Of a stretch of DNA of 64,000 bases, positions 32,267 through 41,939 are shown one piece after another. Source of the stretch: Bog-950 sp964493695 (GTDB taxonomy: Bacteria; Bacteroidota; Bacteroidia; Chitinophagales; LD1); NCBI GenBank assembly GCA_964493695.1, contig CAZBPG010000006.1, positions 18,482 to 82,481 on the forward strand, read 5' to 3'. Both the position numbers and the translations under genes were made by a program. Position 1 is the first letter of the stretch; each line of letters begins with the position of its first letter. The notes under the pieces were generated by a model, which did no database searches, had not been told where the DNA came from, and saw nothing but the letters and a program-made list of their open reading frames with translations.

Positions 32267-33724
32267 TTATTTTTTGCTTACCAATAGTCTAATCTCTTTG
32301 TTAATCCACTGCGTAAGTATTGAATTTGGCGACTGGTCGTTACCCGAAATTAATGAGGAGTTAATTTCTGTGTTCATTGTTTTCAACTCCTTTACCATCA
32401 CATCTTTAGTGGTATTTTGAACAGTTGAATAGAACTTCCTGAAGACAGACACAATCGGTTTGCTTATTTTGGTTTGCAGGGTTTGTTCGCGGTTCATTTC
32501 ATAGTTTACGGCCTGATCTATATTAATGGCTTCGCGATGCGCCAGATCTAAATCGCCTCGCAGATAATATACAGCTGATAAAACCATCCGCATGAAGTAA
32601 TAAAACTCAGTTCCTTCTTTTTTTGTTTCGAGGTTCACAAATTTTTCTGCGCCATCGGTATTGCGTATATGCAGATTTAAAACAGCCATCAGAAAAGGAG
32701 ATCTGCCGGAAAGAACTTTGCTGCTGAGCAAAACATTTTCGTGCCGGGCGGTTAATTGTTGTGCCTGTTCAAAGTTTTCGTTACGCATTAAAGCCATTAC
32801 ATAATTTATTACTAACGTTTCCTGCACATAAATCGGCATAAAGTCAAAATAGCTGTATGCTTTCTGATAATATTCTACAGCCGTTGCAAACTGAGATGAT
32901 AAGTAATACTCCTGAGCCAGGTTAATCAGAAAACGGCAAAACGCTTCTTCCGGTGCCGGTTCATATTTTTTGATTATTTCCTCATTACCCAGTATACTAT
33001 CCAGCAACAATATTTTTTCTTCGCCCTTAGAAAAGTTGATTTTAGCCCGGGCAGACAGATACTGTGCATACAAATCGTTTTCCTGTAGCTCGTTTAATGA
33101 AACAGTGTTTACCGGAGCCGAACCGGTGTTTAAAGGCTTGTAAGCAGAAACAACACGTTCGCCCATTTTAAGCCGTATTTCTTCTTTACGCACTTCACGC
33201 AGAAAGTTTGTTTTTAAAAGACCGATGCGTTGCGTTGCCAATGCTGCTATTGTTTCTGCATTTCCCAACGATTGTGCCTTACCGGCAAGGTGGTATTGAA
33301 TATTTAGATCGCTGAGTTGGAGTAGCCATTGGGCGTCATCATCTTGCATAGCCTTCTTCCAGCAGGTTTTCAGTTCGTCTTCAAACAAGTCAAACATCCG
33401 GTGCCGTAAAAACAAATTCAATTTTGCTGTTTCTTTCTGTATTTCGGTATAAGTTTGCTTATAACAGAGCTGCTCTGTAAGCCATTCATACAACAAGCGG
33501 TATTCATTCCGCAGCATGTAATCTTGCGACTTGCTATATTTTTTACCAAAAACGGCTTTGAAAACCTCAGATGTATCAGGTTCTTCTCCGGCAGTTGCAC
33601 TTGCAAGCGCATTGAAAAGTTTTTTCAGCGGCTTACGCTTATGTGTTTTAATACTCTCCTTAAGCTGTTTTTGCTCTTTAGGAGGTAATCCCTTTATTAA
33701 TGTAAAGGCTTTACTGCTTTTCAT
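32267..33724 (-). CDS. Helix-rich (TPR-like) cytoplasmic protein of unknown function
   Basis: The 485-residue protein lacks a signal peptide and is predicted to be helical throughout. It starts with a conserved-looking head (MKSSKAFTLIKGLPPKEQKQ, KPLKKLFNAL), has an aromatic/Arg-rich part (YMLRNEYRLLYEWLTEQL) and a TPR-like middle (YYLSSQFATAVEYYQKAYSYF, followed by ENFEQAQQLTARHENVL). Proteins with this arrangement are restricted to Bacteroidota as far as I know. No partner is obvious: the neighbours are a tRNA and a divergent lipoprotein gene. Confidence 0.7.
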   Translation of the reverse strand: MKSSKAFTLIKGLPPKEQKQLKESIKTHKRKPLKKLFNALASATAGEEPDTSEVFKAVFGKKYSKSQDYMLRNEYRLLYEWLTEQLCYKQTYTEIQKETAKLNLFLRHRMFDLFEDELKTCWKKAMQDDDAQWLLQLSDLNIQYHLAGKAQSLGNAETIAALATQRIGLLKTNFLREVRKEEIRLKMGERVVSAYKPLNTGSAPVNTVSLNELQENDLYAQYLSARAKINFSKGEEKILLLDSILGNEEIIKKYEPAPEEAFCRFLINLAQEYYLSSQFATAVEYYQKAYSYFDFMPIYVQETLVINYVMALMRNENFEQAQQLTARHENVLLSSKVLSGRSPFLMAVLNLHIRNTDGAEKFVNLETKKEGTEFYYFMRMVLSAVYYLRGDLDLAHREAINIDQAVNYEMNREQTLQTKISKPIVSVFRKFYSTVQNTTKDVMVKELKTMNTEINSSLISGNDQSPNSILTQWINKEIRLLVSKK

Positions 33725-33838
33725 TTTTCGTTGGTAAATAAACGATTTGAAGCTGACTTTTTTATCACAAAACCAGAAAATTCAATTTTCTTACACTTGA
33801 TAAGATACGCACTTTTGTCCCATTAAATTAAACTCCTT

Positions 33839-35050
33839 ATGAAAAACAAATCTGTATTCGGCATCTCTCTTATCATCTTTTTAATCATGACTGTTTTTCT
33901 TTCTGCCTGCAAAAAGGGTAACGACTTACCCGACAACGTACCGGTAGCGTTAAGTTGCACCGACATTAATTCAAGCATAACATGGGCAGATAGAGGTGAT
34001 GGCGTTGATTACATTTTAGACTGTGTAATTTCGGTGAATGCAAAACTGACCATAGCGCCCGGTGTGATTATCCGCTGCAATAGTAATTCAGGAATTGTGA
34101 TAGAAACCAGCGGGTCGCTGGTAGTTGCCGGAACAGCCGCAATGCCTATCGAGTTAAAAGGCGAAACGGATATTGCGGGGATATGGAAGGGCGTTTATAT
34201 AAAAAGCGGGAGTGTACTGAACGAGACGGTAACTAATGGCGGAGGAACCAGTTTTGACGGAAACGGTTTAAAACTTGCCATTATCCGTTTGTCGCTAAGT
34301 GCTAAGCTAAAACTGTCCAACAGCATTGTCAGCAAAAGTTATAAAGACGGGTTACTGGTCGATGGGTTAGATGCCGATAGCGAAAGTCCGGTTACACAAT
34401 TCAGCAATAACACATTTACTGAAAACCAGAACTATCCCATATCGGCTTTGGCAGCGCTCGGAAATGTACTTGACGGAACCGGTTCCACCTACAGCGGTAA
34501 TACAAACAATAAAATTCTTTTTCGCGGGGGGCGTTTGTTCGGGGGACACATTTGGAAAAAGATGAGCGTCCCTTATTTAATTCAGGATGTTGTTTCGGTG
34601 GGGTATGATACACAAGACGGAAACCTTACCATAAGCCCGGGAGTTACCGCACAGTTTGCGGCAGATACGGGCTTATGCACCGGTGACTACGCTTCAGGTT
34701 CGTGGATTAGAATTATAGGCAGCAGCCCTCCTAATGTTGTTAAGCTAACCGGTGAAACTGCTACCACCGGTTCGTGGAAAGGAATTGCTTTTCAAAGCAC
34801 CAGCCCGAACAATCAAATTTCATATGCAGAAATAAGTTATGGCAGCTCTTCTTCTTATACCGGAAACCCCGCACAAAAAGGAAATGTTATAGCGGGAGCC
34901 TGGAGTGCAGGAAGTTTTGTGATGGATAATACCAACGTTCTTAACAGTGTCGCATCGGGAGTTTATGCTACGCTGCCTTCACCCGCTATTACCATTGACG
35001 GTTCCAACTATTTATCTGGAAATACCTCAGGAACTTATTATCACGAATAA
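33839..35050 (+). CDS. Lipoprotein with parallel-beta-helix-like repeats
   Basis: The 403-residue protein begins MKNKSVFGISLIIFLIMTVF and continues to a LSAC lipobox (Cys24) and KKGNDLPDN. The mature part is rich in short Gly/Asn turns and strands (LTIAPGVIIRCNSNSGIVI, ISPGVTAQFAADTGLC, ATTGSWKGIAFQSTSPNNQISYAEI), the pattern of a right-handed beta helix (as in pectate-lyase-like proteins). No catalytic motif is recognised. Surface polysaccharide binding is possible. Confidence 0.75.
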   Translation: MKNKSVFGISLIIFLIMTVFLSACKKGNDLPDNVPVALSCTDINSSITWADRGDGVDYILDCVISVNAKLTIAPGVIIRCNSNSGIVIETSGSLVVAGTAAMPIELKGETDIAGIWKGVYIKSGSVLNETVTNGGGTSFDGNGLKLAIIRLSLSAKLKLSNSIVSKSYKDGLLVDGLDADSESPVTQFSNNTFTENQNYPISALAALGNVLDGTGSTYSGNTNNKILFRGGRLFGGHIWKKMSVPYLIQDVVSVGYDTQDGNLTISPGVTAQFAADTGLCTGDYASGSWIRIIGSSPPNVVKLTGETATTGSWKGIAFQSTSPNNQISYAEISYGSSSSYTGNPAQKGNVIAGAWSAGSFVMDNTNVLNSVASGVYATLPSPAITIDGSNYLSGNTSGTYYHE

Positions 35051-35075
35051 AAACATTCAACCAAAAACCAAAACC

Positions 35076-36653
35076 ATGAAACTGAAATTTACAGCGGCTG
35101 TTCTTTTGTGTCATGTTTTTATAAATGTGTTTGCACAACCGGGTACACTTGATAGCGATTTTTCGAGTGATGGCAAGTTGACCCTTGCATTTAACTCAAG
35201 TACCAACAACATAGCCACCTGCATGGTTATTCAGCCCAATCAAAAAATTATAGTGGCGGGAACTTATTTTGACGGTCCGAAATTTAATGTGGCTGTTGCC
35301 CGAATAAATGAGGACGGGACTTTAGACGGTACTTTTGGAACCGGAGGCAAGTTTACCACTTCATATACACTGGGCGATGCAAAAGTTAACGCAATGGCGT
35401 TGCAGCCGGATGGTAAAATTTTATTAGCAGGCTCGTGGTATGGCCTATTGGCGCAGGAAACGTTTTTGATAGGCAGATTAAATGCTAATGGCACTCCGGA
35501 CAGCACTTTTGGAAGCACCGGTTTTATTACCACCGCCATAAATGCTAGAAGTGTTGTTTATGCATTGGCCATGCAAAGCGATTCACTGATTGTTGCTGGT
35601 GGATACAGTGTAGGGAATGGTGCGCCTTATAAAGATTTTACTTTGGTCCGCTATAAGCCAAACGGAGTTATTGACAGTTCATTTAATGTGGATGGAATTG
35701 TTACTACTGATTTTTACGGATGGGATGATTATGCCAAAGCCGTAACCGTAACCTCCGGCAATAAAATTATTGTTGCAGGTAACTGTAGTAAAAGCGTAGG
35801 CGGTTGGGATAATTTTGCTGTAGCCAAGTATAATTACGATGGCACCTTAGATGTAAACTTTGCAGGTAATGGAAAGGTGGATTATGTACTGGATACTTAC
35901 GAAGATGAAGTTCACGCAATGACGCTACAGCCCGATGAAAAGATTGTTTTGGCAGGCAACGGGCTTTCGGCTGCTGCCCTAATGCGTCTTAAGGCAAATG
36001 GTGAAAGAGATTCTACCTTCGGCAGTAACGGCTACAAAACCTTTTTCTGGGATGTAGGAGATAACGAAATACATGGAATGGCGCTGCAGCCGGACGGTAA
36101 AATATTGGCTGCGGGTTTCGGGCAACCGAGTTCAACGCGGTTTTCAATAGCGCGACTTAACTCCAATGGTGTTGTGGATAGCAGTTTTGGCACTAACGGT
36201 ACAAACGAAGCGGTATTTGTAGACGGAGGAACACCCTTACGCTCAAAAGCTCTTTGTATGGCATTGCAAAGTGATGGACGAGTGGTAGCAGCGGGTTTTT
36301 CACGCAGTTCAGTTTTCGATACCGATACCGCATTTGCTATTGCTCGTTTTTATACCGGTCTTAATCTTGGTGTTCTGAATTTTTCTGCCGATAAAAAAAC
36401 TGTTTCGGCTTATCCTAACCCTGTTTCGGATTTGGTAAACCTCAGATACACGCTTACTCAAACCGAAACTGTTAGTGTTCGTTTGTTTGATATGCAGGGT
36501 AGATTGATAACCACATTTGCAGAAAACGAAACTCAGCCCGAAGGAGAAATTGTAAGACAATTTTCATTACCCGAACACATCAGCAACGGAAACTATTTAC
36601 TGAATGTTGTTTCAGAAAAGGGAAGTATAAGTGTTCAATTGACAAAACCCTGA
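35076..36653 (+). CDS. Delta-60 repeat protein with T9SS domain
   Basis: Start 35076 gives the signal peptide MKLKFTAAVLLCHVFINVFAQ; the open frame runs back to 34947 but would overlap the previous gene by about 100 bases. The 525-residue protein has seven to eight delta-60 (DUF5122) repeats with phrases LQPDGKILLAG, RLNANGTPDSTFGSTG, SIARLNSNGVVDSSFGTNG, spaced about 60 residues, forming a propeller. The C-terminal T9SS domain has AYPNPVSDLVNLRY ... ISNGNYLLNVV ... SVQLTKP. It is a surface or secreted cargo protein of unknown ligand. Confidence 0.88.
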   Translation: MKLKFTAAVLLCHVFINVFAQPGTLDSDFSSDGKLTLAFNSSTNNIATCMVIQPNQKIIVAGTYFDGPKFNVAVARINEDGTLDGTFGTGGKFTTSYTLGDAKVNAMALQPDGKILLAGSWYGLLAQETFLIGRLNANGTPDSTFGSTGFITTAINARSVVYALAMQSDSLIVAGGYSVGNGAPYKDFTLVRYKPNGVIDSSFNVDGIVTTDFYGWDDYAKAVTVTSGNKIIVAGNCSKSVGGWDNFAVAKYNYDGTLDVNFAGNGKVDYVLDTYEDEVHAMTLQPDEKIVLAGNGLSAAALMRLKANGERDSTFGSNGYKTFFWDVGDNEIHGMALQPDGKILAAGFGQPSSTRFSIARLNSNGVVDSSFGTNGTNEAVFVDGGTPLRSKALCMALQSDGRVVAAGFSRSSVFDTDTAFAIARFYTGLNLGVLNFSADKKTVSAYPNPVSDLVNLRYTLTQTETVSVRLFDMQGRLITTFAENETQPEGEIVRQFSLPEHISNGNYLLNVVSEKGSISVQLTKP

Positions 36654-37051
36654 AATTGTTTAACCCTTAATATAATTAGCTATGAAAACAAAAAGTAAAC
36701 ACTTGTCCCCTTTCTTAACGCTGTTATTTAGTTTGGCAGCAAGCAGCTTCTTTGAATGGAAGAATTAGCCGAAAACCACTGATAGTGGAGGAGTAAAATT
36801 TTTATTTCGTGCTTTGCGAGGCATGCTTTTAAAAAACAAGCACCCCTTGTTTGTACCATATGTTCTGGCAGTTGCTTCAAATGCTCAGGGCGCAAAGCCA
36901 TACATTCCAAGAGCCGGACACTACACATCCTCCTTTAGTAACTAACCTTTTGTGAAACAATACAAATTGGGCTATGTATGATTTTCATGAAAGGAAGGAA
37001 CCTTTTCAGAATCTGGGCGTTAAAGAACCCAAAAAACAAACAAATACTACT
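36654..37051 (+). other. Gene-free stretch with two tiny secreted-peptide-like frames
   Basis: No full gene lies in these 398 bases. A 28-codon frame (36682-36768) starts MKTKSKHLSPFLTLLFSLAA, resembling the signal start of the lipoprotein at 37052 (MKTKSIMSYAF), but stops at once. A 40-codon frame follows at 36823-36945 (MLLKNKHPLFVPYVLAVASN ... HYTSSFSN). These may be the remains of a paralogue or chance frames. Confidence 0.3.
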
Positions 37052-37927
37052 ATGAAAACAAAATCAATCATGTCTTATGCCTTTATCGTAATGATTACAA
37101 TAGCGGGATTAAGTTCATGTAAAAAAGAAAATCTTCAACCAAGTCTGTCGAAAAATCAGCTTTCAGCTACAAGCGTTCAAATGCTTGCTGAAAACAAAGC
37201 ATCCATGAATCATTTGGTTTATAAAACAATTCTGATCGCATTTGGCGCAAGCACCGGAGATATTAACGCTTTTAAAAACGAAAACTCTGACCAGCTGCTT
37301 GGGAACTGTGCTACCATTACTAAAGACACAACGGTAATGCCGTATACAATAAGAATTGACTTCGACAATAATTGCACTCTAAACGATGGAAGTCCTGTTA
37401 CAGGGTTTATTACCGCTACTTGGACTAACAACAATTTCGGTATTGTCGCAGGCAGTCAGGCAGTTTTGAACTACGATAGCTTTTATATTAACGGCAATCA
37501 TATTTTGGGCATAATAACTATACAAAACAAGGGAACAAACGCGAACGGCAACACCGACTTTGATATTAATATGACGAACGGAAGTATGATTTATGGAAGC
37601 GATGGCTCATTAGTAAAACAGGACGTACAATGGTTGCTAGAATGGATAAAAAACGGTACTTCTAATAAGGACGATGATTTCTTTAGTTTTACCGGCACTG
37701 CCAGCGGAGTAACTTCTAATGGTGATAATTATACTGAGACTATTATAAATCCACTTTTAATAAGTCGTGACCCAAATTGTGTTCATATGTTTGTCTCAGG
37801 GGTTACTTTAGCAGTAATCGATAACAACCCCGATCTTCAAATAGATTACGGTCCGGGCACGTGTGATGATAGAGCAGATGCAACTCAAGGAGGAGTTACG
37901 GTGCGAATCACTTTGAAAAATTACTAA
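37052..37927 (+). CDS. Lipoprotein of unknown function
   Basis: Start 37052 gives MKTKSIMSYAFIVMITIAGL ending SSCKKEN (Cys23 lipobox), so the 26 residues of the longer frame are left out. The 291-residue protein has a helical segment after the lipid anchor and a beta-rich body (TIRIDFDNNCTLNDGSPVTGFITATW, ILGIITIQNKGTNANGNTDFDINM) of the kind seen in exported Bacteroidota proteins. I do not recognise a named family. It ends at a strong terminator. Confidence 0.72.
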   Translation: MKTKSIMSYAFIVMITIAGLSSCKKENLQPSLSKNQLSATSVQMLAENKASMNHLVYKTILIAFGASTGDINAFKNENSDQLLGNCATITKDTTVMPYTIRIDFDNNCTLNDGSPVTGFITATWTNNNFGIVAGSQAVLNYDSFYINGNHILGIITIQNKGTNANGNTDFDINMTNGSMIYGSDGSLVKQDVQWLLEWIKNGTSNKDDDFFSFTGTASGVTSNGDNYTETIINPLLISRDPNCVHMFVSGVTLAVIDNNPDLQIDYGPGTCDDRADATQGGVTVRITLKNY

Positions 37928-37950
37928 ACAACTGCAGATTAAACTGCTAC

Positions 37951-37988
37951 AAGTCCCAATCTGAATAAAGATTGGGACTTTTTTTATT
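37951..37988 (+). terminator. Terminator before the glycan operon
   Basis: Perfect 11-bp stem AGTCCCAATCT / AGATTGGGACT with a six-base loop followed by TTTTTTTATT, 23 bases after the preceding stop. Confidence 0.82.
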
Positions 37989-38039
37989 CATACTGTTAAG
38001 AGATATACTACTCAACTTACATTAATCAAACAGGTAAGT

Positions 38040-38047
38040 TATTTTTG
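38040..38047 (+). promoter_or_regulatory. Possible -7 promoter element of the eight-gene glycan operon
   Basis: TATTTTTG matches TAnnTTTG and lies 50 bases before the first gene (38097), after the terminator. No clear -33 TTTG is visible, so support is partial. Confidence 0.35.
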
Positions 38048-38096
38048 AGCATTCCTTAAACAATGATTGCAACAAGTACAGCGATGAATAAAGTAA

Positions 38097-39107
38097 ATGC
38101 TTAAAATTTTCAGGTTAAACGATTGGTGGTCCGTTATTATTCCTCAGATTTTAGGTTGGATTTACTTTTGTGAACTAACCGCAAGCCATCCTTTTTTGAT
38201 TGATGATTGGCGAAGAGTAGGCCTGTTTTTTATTGGGACAACAGCTATTGCAGCATTTGGATATTTGTTTAACGACTACTGCGATGTAGATAGCGATAGA
38301 ATTTCCGGCAAGAAAAATCTGCTTGAAAAATTTAAACCTTTAATAAGGACAGGTTTGGTTCTTTTACCGTTAATTCTCGGCATTACCGCCTGGGCATGTG
38401 TACATGCGGGGACTATTACCAAAACACTTTATATGCTTCAAATTATTGCGTTGGCTATATACAGCTCACCGCCAATCAGATTAAAAGAGAGAAGTTGGTT
38501 AGGCATTGCAGCAGATGCCTTTTATGGACATATTAACCCGGCCTTATTTACGCTGTGTACATTTGTTTGTTGGAATTTTAAGTTCGGCCAAAGCGTTCTT
38601 TTTTTTACCGTTTTAATTGTTGTTATCACTTTAAAGGGAATCAGAAATATTTTGCTGCATCAACTGAAGGACAGAAAGAAAGACAGACTTGCCGACATTC
38701 AAACCTTTGTAGTAAAAAACGGGGCTTTGTTCTCTTTATATCTGGTCAATAACCTGTTGCTGTTTGAAATTATTTTTTCGGTAATACTTTCGTTGGTTAT
38801 CAGCTTTTTCTTTCCTCCATTTTTCCTCTGTCTTTTGTTTTTCAGCATCGTCACTTACTTAAAATTCAGCGGGTGGAAACTGGCAGATGTACCTCAACGG
38901 CAACTCAAATTCAAGTTTCTTTATTTCCTGAACGATTACTACGAAGGCTGGGTCCCAATGTTTTTCCTGATTCTTTTATCGGTTAAGCAGCCCGAGTTTT
39001 TATTCTTGTTACTCTTACATCTGTTTTTATTTCCATCGTTTATAACTAAACTTTGGAAAGACTTAAAATCCATTAAAGAAAATTTCAAAACCGAAGACGA
39101 GTATTAG
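38097..39107 (+). CDS. UbiA-family prenyltransferase
   Basis: The 336-residue membrane protein has about eight hydrophobic spans. It has the first Asp-rich motif of UbiA enzymes, GYLFNDYCDVDSDRISGKKN (N59-D60-x2-D63-x-D65-x-D67), and a second one in HQLKDRKKDRLADIQTF. UbiA enzymes join a polyprenyl diphosphate to an aromatic or sugar-phosphate acceptor. The decaprenylphosphoryl-ribose synthase branch makes sugar donors for cell-surface glycans, which would fit this operon; that link is inference. Three bases separate it from asnB. A 13-codon frame (38063-38104) overlaps its start and could be a leader. Confidence 0.82.
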   Translation: MLKIFRLNDWWSVIIPQILGWIYFCELTASHPFLIDDWRRVGLFFIGTTAIAAFGYLFNDYCDVDSDRISGKKNLLEKFKPLIRTGLVLLPLILGITAWACVHAGTITKTLYMLQIIALAIYSSPPIRLKERSWLGIAADAFYGHINPALFTLCTFVCWNFKFGQSVLFFTVLIVVITLKGIRNILLHQLKDRKKDRLADIQTFVVKNGALFSLYLVNNLLLFEIIFSVILSLVISFFFPPFFLCLLFFSIVTYLKFSGWKLADVPQRQLKFKFLYFLNDYYEGWVPMFFLILLSVKQPEFLFLLLLHLFLFPSFITKLWKDLKSIKENFKTEDEY

Positions 39108-39110
39108 TCT

Positions 39111-40883
39111 ATGTGCGGCATTGCGGGGCAAATAAATTTTAGTAACCAGGTTGATGAAAAAAACATCATTGCCATGACCGAAGCTATTCGCCACCGCGGG
39201 CCAGATGGCGATGGCGTTTACTTGAACGAAACCAGAACAGTTGGTTTTGGTCACCGCAGACTTTCCTTCCTGGATTTAAGTGAATTAGGCAAACAGCCCA
39301 TGACAAATGAAGATGATACGGTTTGGATTACCTATAATGGCGAAATCTATAACTATATAGAACTTCGTGAAGTTTTAGAAAAGTGCGGGCATCAATTCCG
39401 ATCACACACAGATACAGAAGTTATTTTGCACGGGTACGAAGAATGGGGAGCAGAAGTTCTTCAGAAGCTAAAAGGCATGTTTGCTTTTGGTATATGGGAT
39501 GAAAAAAAACAAGAGCTTTTTTTAGCGCGCGATAGGTTCGGAATTAAACCGCTTTATTATTATCACCAAACCGAAAATTTTGTTTTTGCTTCAGAAATAA
39601 AAGCAATAAAAGCTAATGGTGTTGTAACGACTTCCCTCGACTTTACTTCATTTAGCGATTACTTTGTTTATCGATATGTGCCGAGTCCGAAGACAATCTG
39701 GAATGAAGTAAAGAAACTTCCCCCTGCACATTTTCTGTTGTTAAAAGAAGATGGTTCAATACAAATTAAAAAGTATTGGAGCATCCCTTTTGGCGAAACA
39801 ACAATTTCTGACAAAGAAGCAATTGAAAAGTTTGACCAGTTATTTTTTGCGTCTGTAAAAACGCACGCACGCAGCGATGTTCCGGTGGGTTCTTTTTTGA
39901 GTGGCGGTTACGATAGTTCTTCGCTTGTGTATTACATGAGCCGATTCAATTATATACCTACAACTTTTTCCATTGGCTTTAAAGATTGGGATGTCAGCGA
40001 ACATTTATATGCCGAAATAGTAGCAAAGCAATACGGCACCAAGCATCATTCACTTATTCTTGAATCGCAATCTTTAGATATACTTGACCAGTTAGCCCGG
40101 GTTTTTGATGAACCGAATGGCGATATCTCTATTATCCCAACTTATTTAGTAAGTAAAGAAGCAAGCAGGTATGTAAAAGCAGTAATGAGTGGAGAAGGGG
40201 CAGATGAAATTCTGGTAGGTTACCAATGGCAGAAAGATTTTGAACCACGAAAAACAACTTTGGGTGAAAAATTGTTGGGATTGTTTTCACATCAGTCAAC
40301 ACCCTATCTTTTAAAATACTACGCTCATTGTATGGAAATGGGAAAGTTTGATGTTGTTGAATTAAAGAAGTTGATGCACCCAGATCTGCACTCACACATA
40401 AATGAGCATTCTAATTGGTGGTATAAGTCGCTATACGATTCACGCCTGCCTGACTTAAAAGCCATGCAATTGCTCGATATCAAGCACTTCATGGGAGAGC
40501 AGGTTTTAGCGAAAGTGGATCGAGCAAGCATGGCAAATTCCCTTGAAGTTCGGGTACCATTTCTTGACCATGAAATTTGCGAGTTTGTTTTCAGTCTAAA
40601 AACAAAGGTTTATTACAGAAAAGAAGAAACCAAGCATCTGCTCTATCAAAATATTAAAAATCATTTTCCTTCCAAGATCCTTCATCGAAAAAAACAGGGG
40701 TTTGTGGGTCCTGATAAGTATTATATGAACATGTCTTGGTACAAAGAAAGGTTAAATAGTAGCAAACTAGTTAACGACAATATCATTAACGCAAGCTATA
40801 TCGAGCAACTTCTTGTCAGCAAAGATCATTGGCGTTTATGGAAAATAGCTGTAATGGAAACTTGGTACAAACAATGGGTTTAG
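39111..40883 (+). CDS. asnB: Asparagine synthase (glutamine-hydrolysing) family amidotransferase
   Basis: The 590-residue protein starts MCGIAGQ, which leaves the catalytic Cys at the N-terminus after Met removal. The class II glutaminase has RHRGPDGDG, FGHRRLSFLD and YNGEIYNY; the synthetase half has the PP-loop VGSFLSGGYDSSSLVYY and later MSGEGADEILVGY and EVRVPFLDHEICEF. Such enzymes in glycan clusters often amidate a sugar acid (uronamide) rather than make free asparagine. Here it stands between a prenyltransferase and an epimerase, so an amide-forming role on the glycan is likely. This is inference; free Asn synthesis cannot be excluded. Confidence 0.9.
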   Translation: MCGIAGQINFSNQVDEKNIIAMTEAIRHRGPDGDGVYLNETRTVGFGHRRLSFLDLSELGKQPMTNEDDTVWITYNGEIYNYIELREVLEKCGHQFRSHTDTEVILHGYEEWGAEVLQKLKGMFAFGIWDEKKQELFLARDRFGIKPLYYYHQTENFVFASEIKAIKANGVVTTSLDFTSFSDYFVYRYVPSPKTIWNEVKKLPPAHFLLLKEDGSIQIKKYWSIPFGETTISDKEAIEKFDQLFFASVKTHARSDVPVGSFLSGGYDSSSLVYYMSRFNYIPTTFSIGFKDWDVSEHLYAEIVAKQYGTKHHSLILESQSLDILDQLARVFDEPNGDISIIPTYLVSKEASRYVKAVMSGEGADEILVGYQWQKDFEPRKTTLGEKLLGLFSHQSTPYLLKYYAHCMEMGKFDVVELKKLMHPDLHSHINEHSNWWYKSLYDSRLPDLKAMQLLDIKHFMGEQVLAKVDRASMANSLEVRVPFLDHEICEFVFSLKTKVYYRKEETKHLLYQNIKNHFPSKILHRKKQGFVGPDKYYMNMSWYKERLNSSKLVNDNIINASYIEQLLVSKDHWRLWKIAVMETWYKQWV

Positions 40884-40912
40884 TGTTTCCGCAATTCAGT
40901 TATTTTTAACCG

Positions 40913-41935
40913 ATGCAGAAAATTTTAATTACCGGATTTGGTGGATTTATTGGCTATAGTTTAGTGCAGGCACTGAACGAAAAATTTGACATTACAGCCC
41001 TTGATAATTTTTCGGAGTTTAGTAACTACAAAATCAAAAAAGCACGTGCTGCAAAATTAGGAATCACTGATTTCGCATTGTTTAAAAAGCAAACTTTGTT
41101 TCAATCAGCTGCTGGTACTTTCTATTATGCCGATTTATGTAATTCCCAAAAATTAATGGAAATTCTTTCTTCACAACAGTTTGATTGCGTTATTCATTTG
41201 GCGGCACTTACAGGTGTACGTCAATCGCTTGCAAATCCAGAGGCATATATTGATTCGAATGTTAAAGGTTTTGTAAGCCTGATGGAATGCGCTAAAAAAT
41301 TTGGTGTTAAAAATATCATCTACGCATCCAGCTCTTCCGTTTACGGAATGAATACAGACACGCCTTACAATGAAAATCAACCAACCGATTCACCTATCTC
41401 TGTTTATGCTGCAAGTAAAAAGGCCGATGAGATAATTGCACATGCTTATTCCCGGTTATTTAATTTGAATCTCATAGGCCTCCGCTTTTTTACTGTTTAT
41501 GGCCCTTGGACGCGACCCGATATGGCAGCCTATATTTTTATGAAAGCTATTCATGAAGATAAGCCAATTGAACTTTTTAACGAAGGGAAAATGATTCGTG
41601 ACTTTACTTATGTGGGAGATGTAGTGAAAGCAATTTCTCTGTTGATAGAAAAAAGTATAAACGAAAAAGATAAAAGACACCGTCTTTTCAATGTAGGTAA
41701 TCACTCTCCGGTTTTTACCATTGATTTTTTAAATGAGGTTGAAAAAGCGATGAACAAAAAAGCGATCGTTAATTTTAAACCAATACAACCTGGCGATATG
41801 CTTGCAACCAACGCAGATTGCGGAAAACTTTATAATTACGTTGCTTTTAAACCGGAAACATCTCTTCATCAGGGTGTGGGTGAAATGGCAAAATGGTTCC
41901 TTGATTTTTATCCTCACTTCAATAAACTAGTTTAG
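40913..41935 (+). CDS. NAD-dependent sugar-nucleotide epimerase/dehydratase
   Basis: The 340-residue extended SDR has the NAD-binding GFGGFIG (residues 8-14), the ASSSSVYG active-site strand and the catalytic SVYAASKK (YxxxK). It also has RFFTVYGPWTRPDMA. The latter and the sequence order are characteristic of UDP-glucuronate 4-epimerase/CapI-like enzymes. A uronic acid product would fit with an amidotransferase in the same operon. The precise sugar is not determinable by eye. Confidence 0.88.
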   Translation: MQKILITGFGGFIGYSLVQALNEKFDITALDNFSEFSNYKIKKARAAKLGITDFALFKKQTLFQSAAGTFYYADLCNSQKLMEILSSQQFDCVIHLAALTGVRQSLANPEAYIDSNVKGFVSLMECAKKFGVKNIIYASSSSVYGMNTDTPYNENQPTDSPISVYAASKKADEIIAHAYSRLFNLNLIGLRFFTVYGPWTRPDMAAYIFMKAIHEDKPIELFNEGKMIRDFTYVGDVVKAISLLIEKSINEKDKRHRLFNVGNHSPVFTIDFLNEVEKAMNKKAIVNFKPIQPGDMLATNADCGKLYNYVAFKPETSLHQGVGEMAKWFLDFYPHFNKLV

Positions 41936-41939
41936 CAAG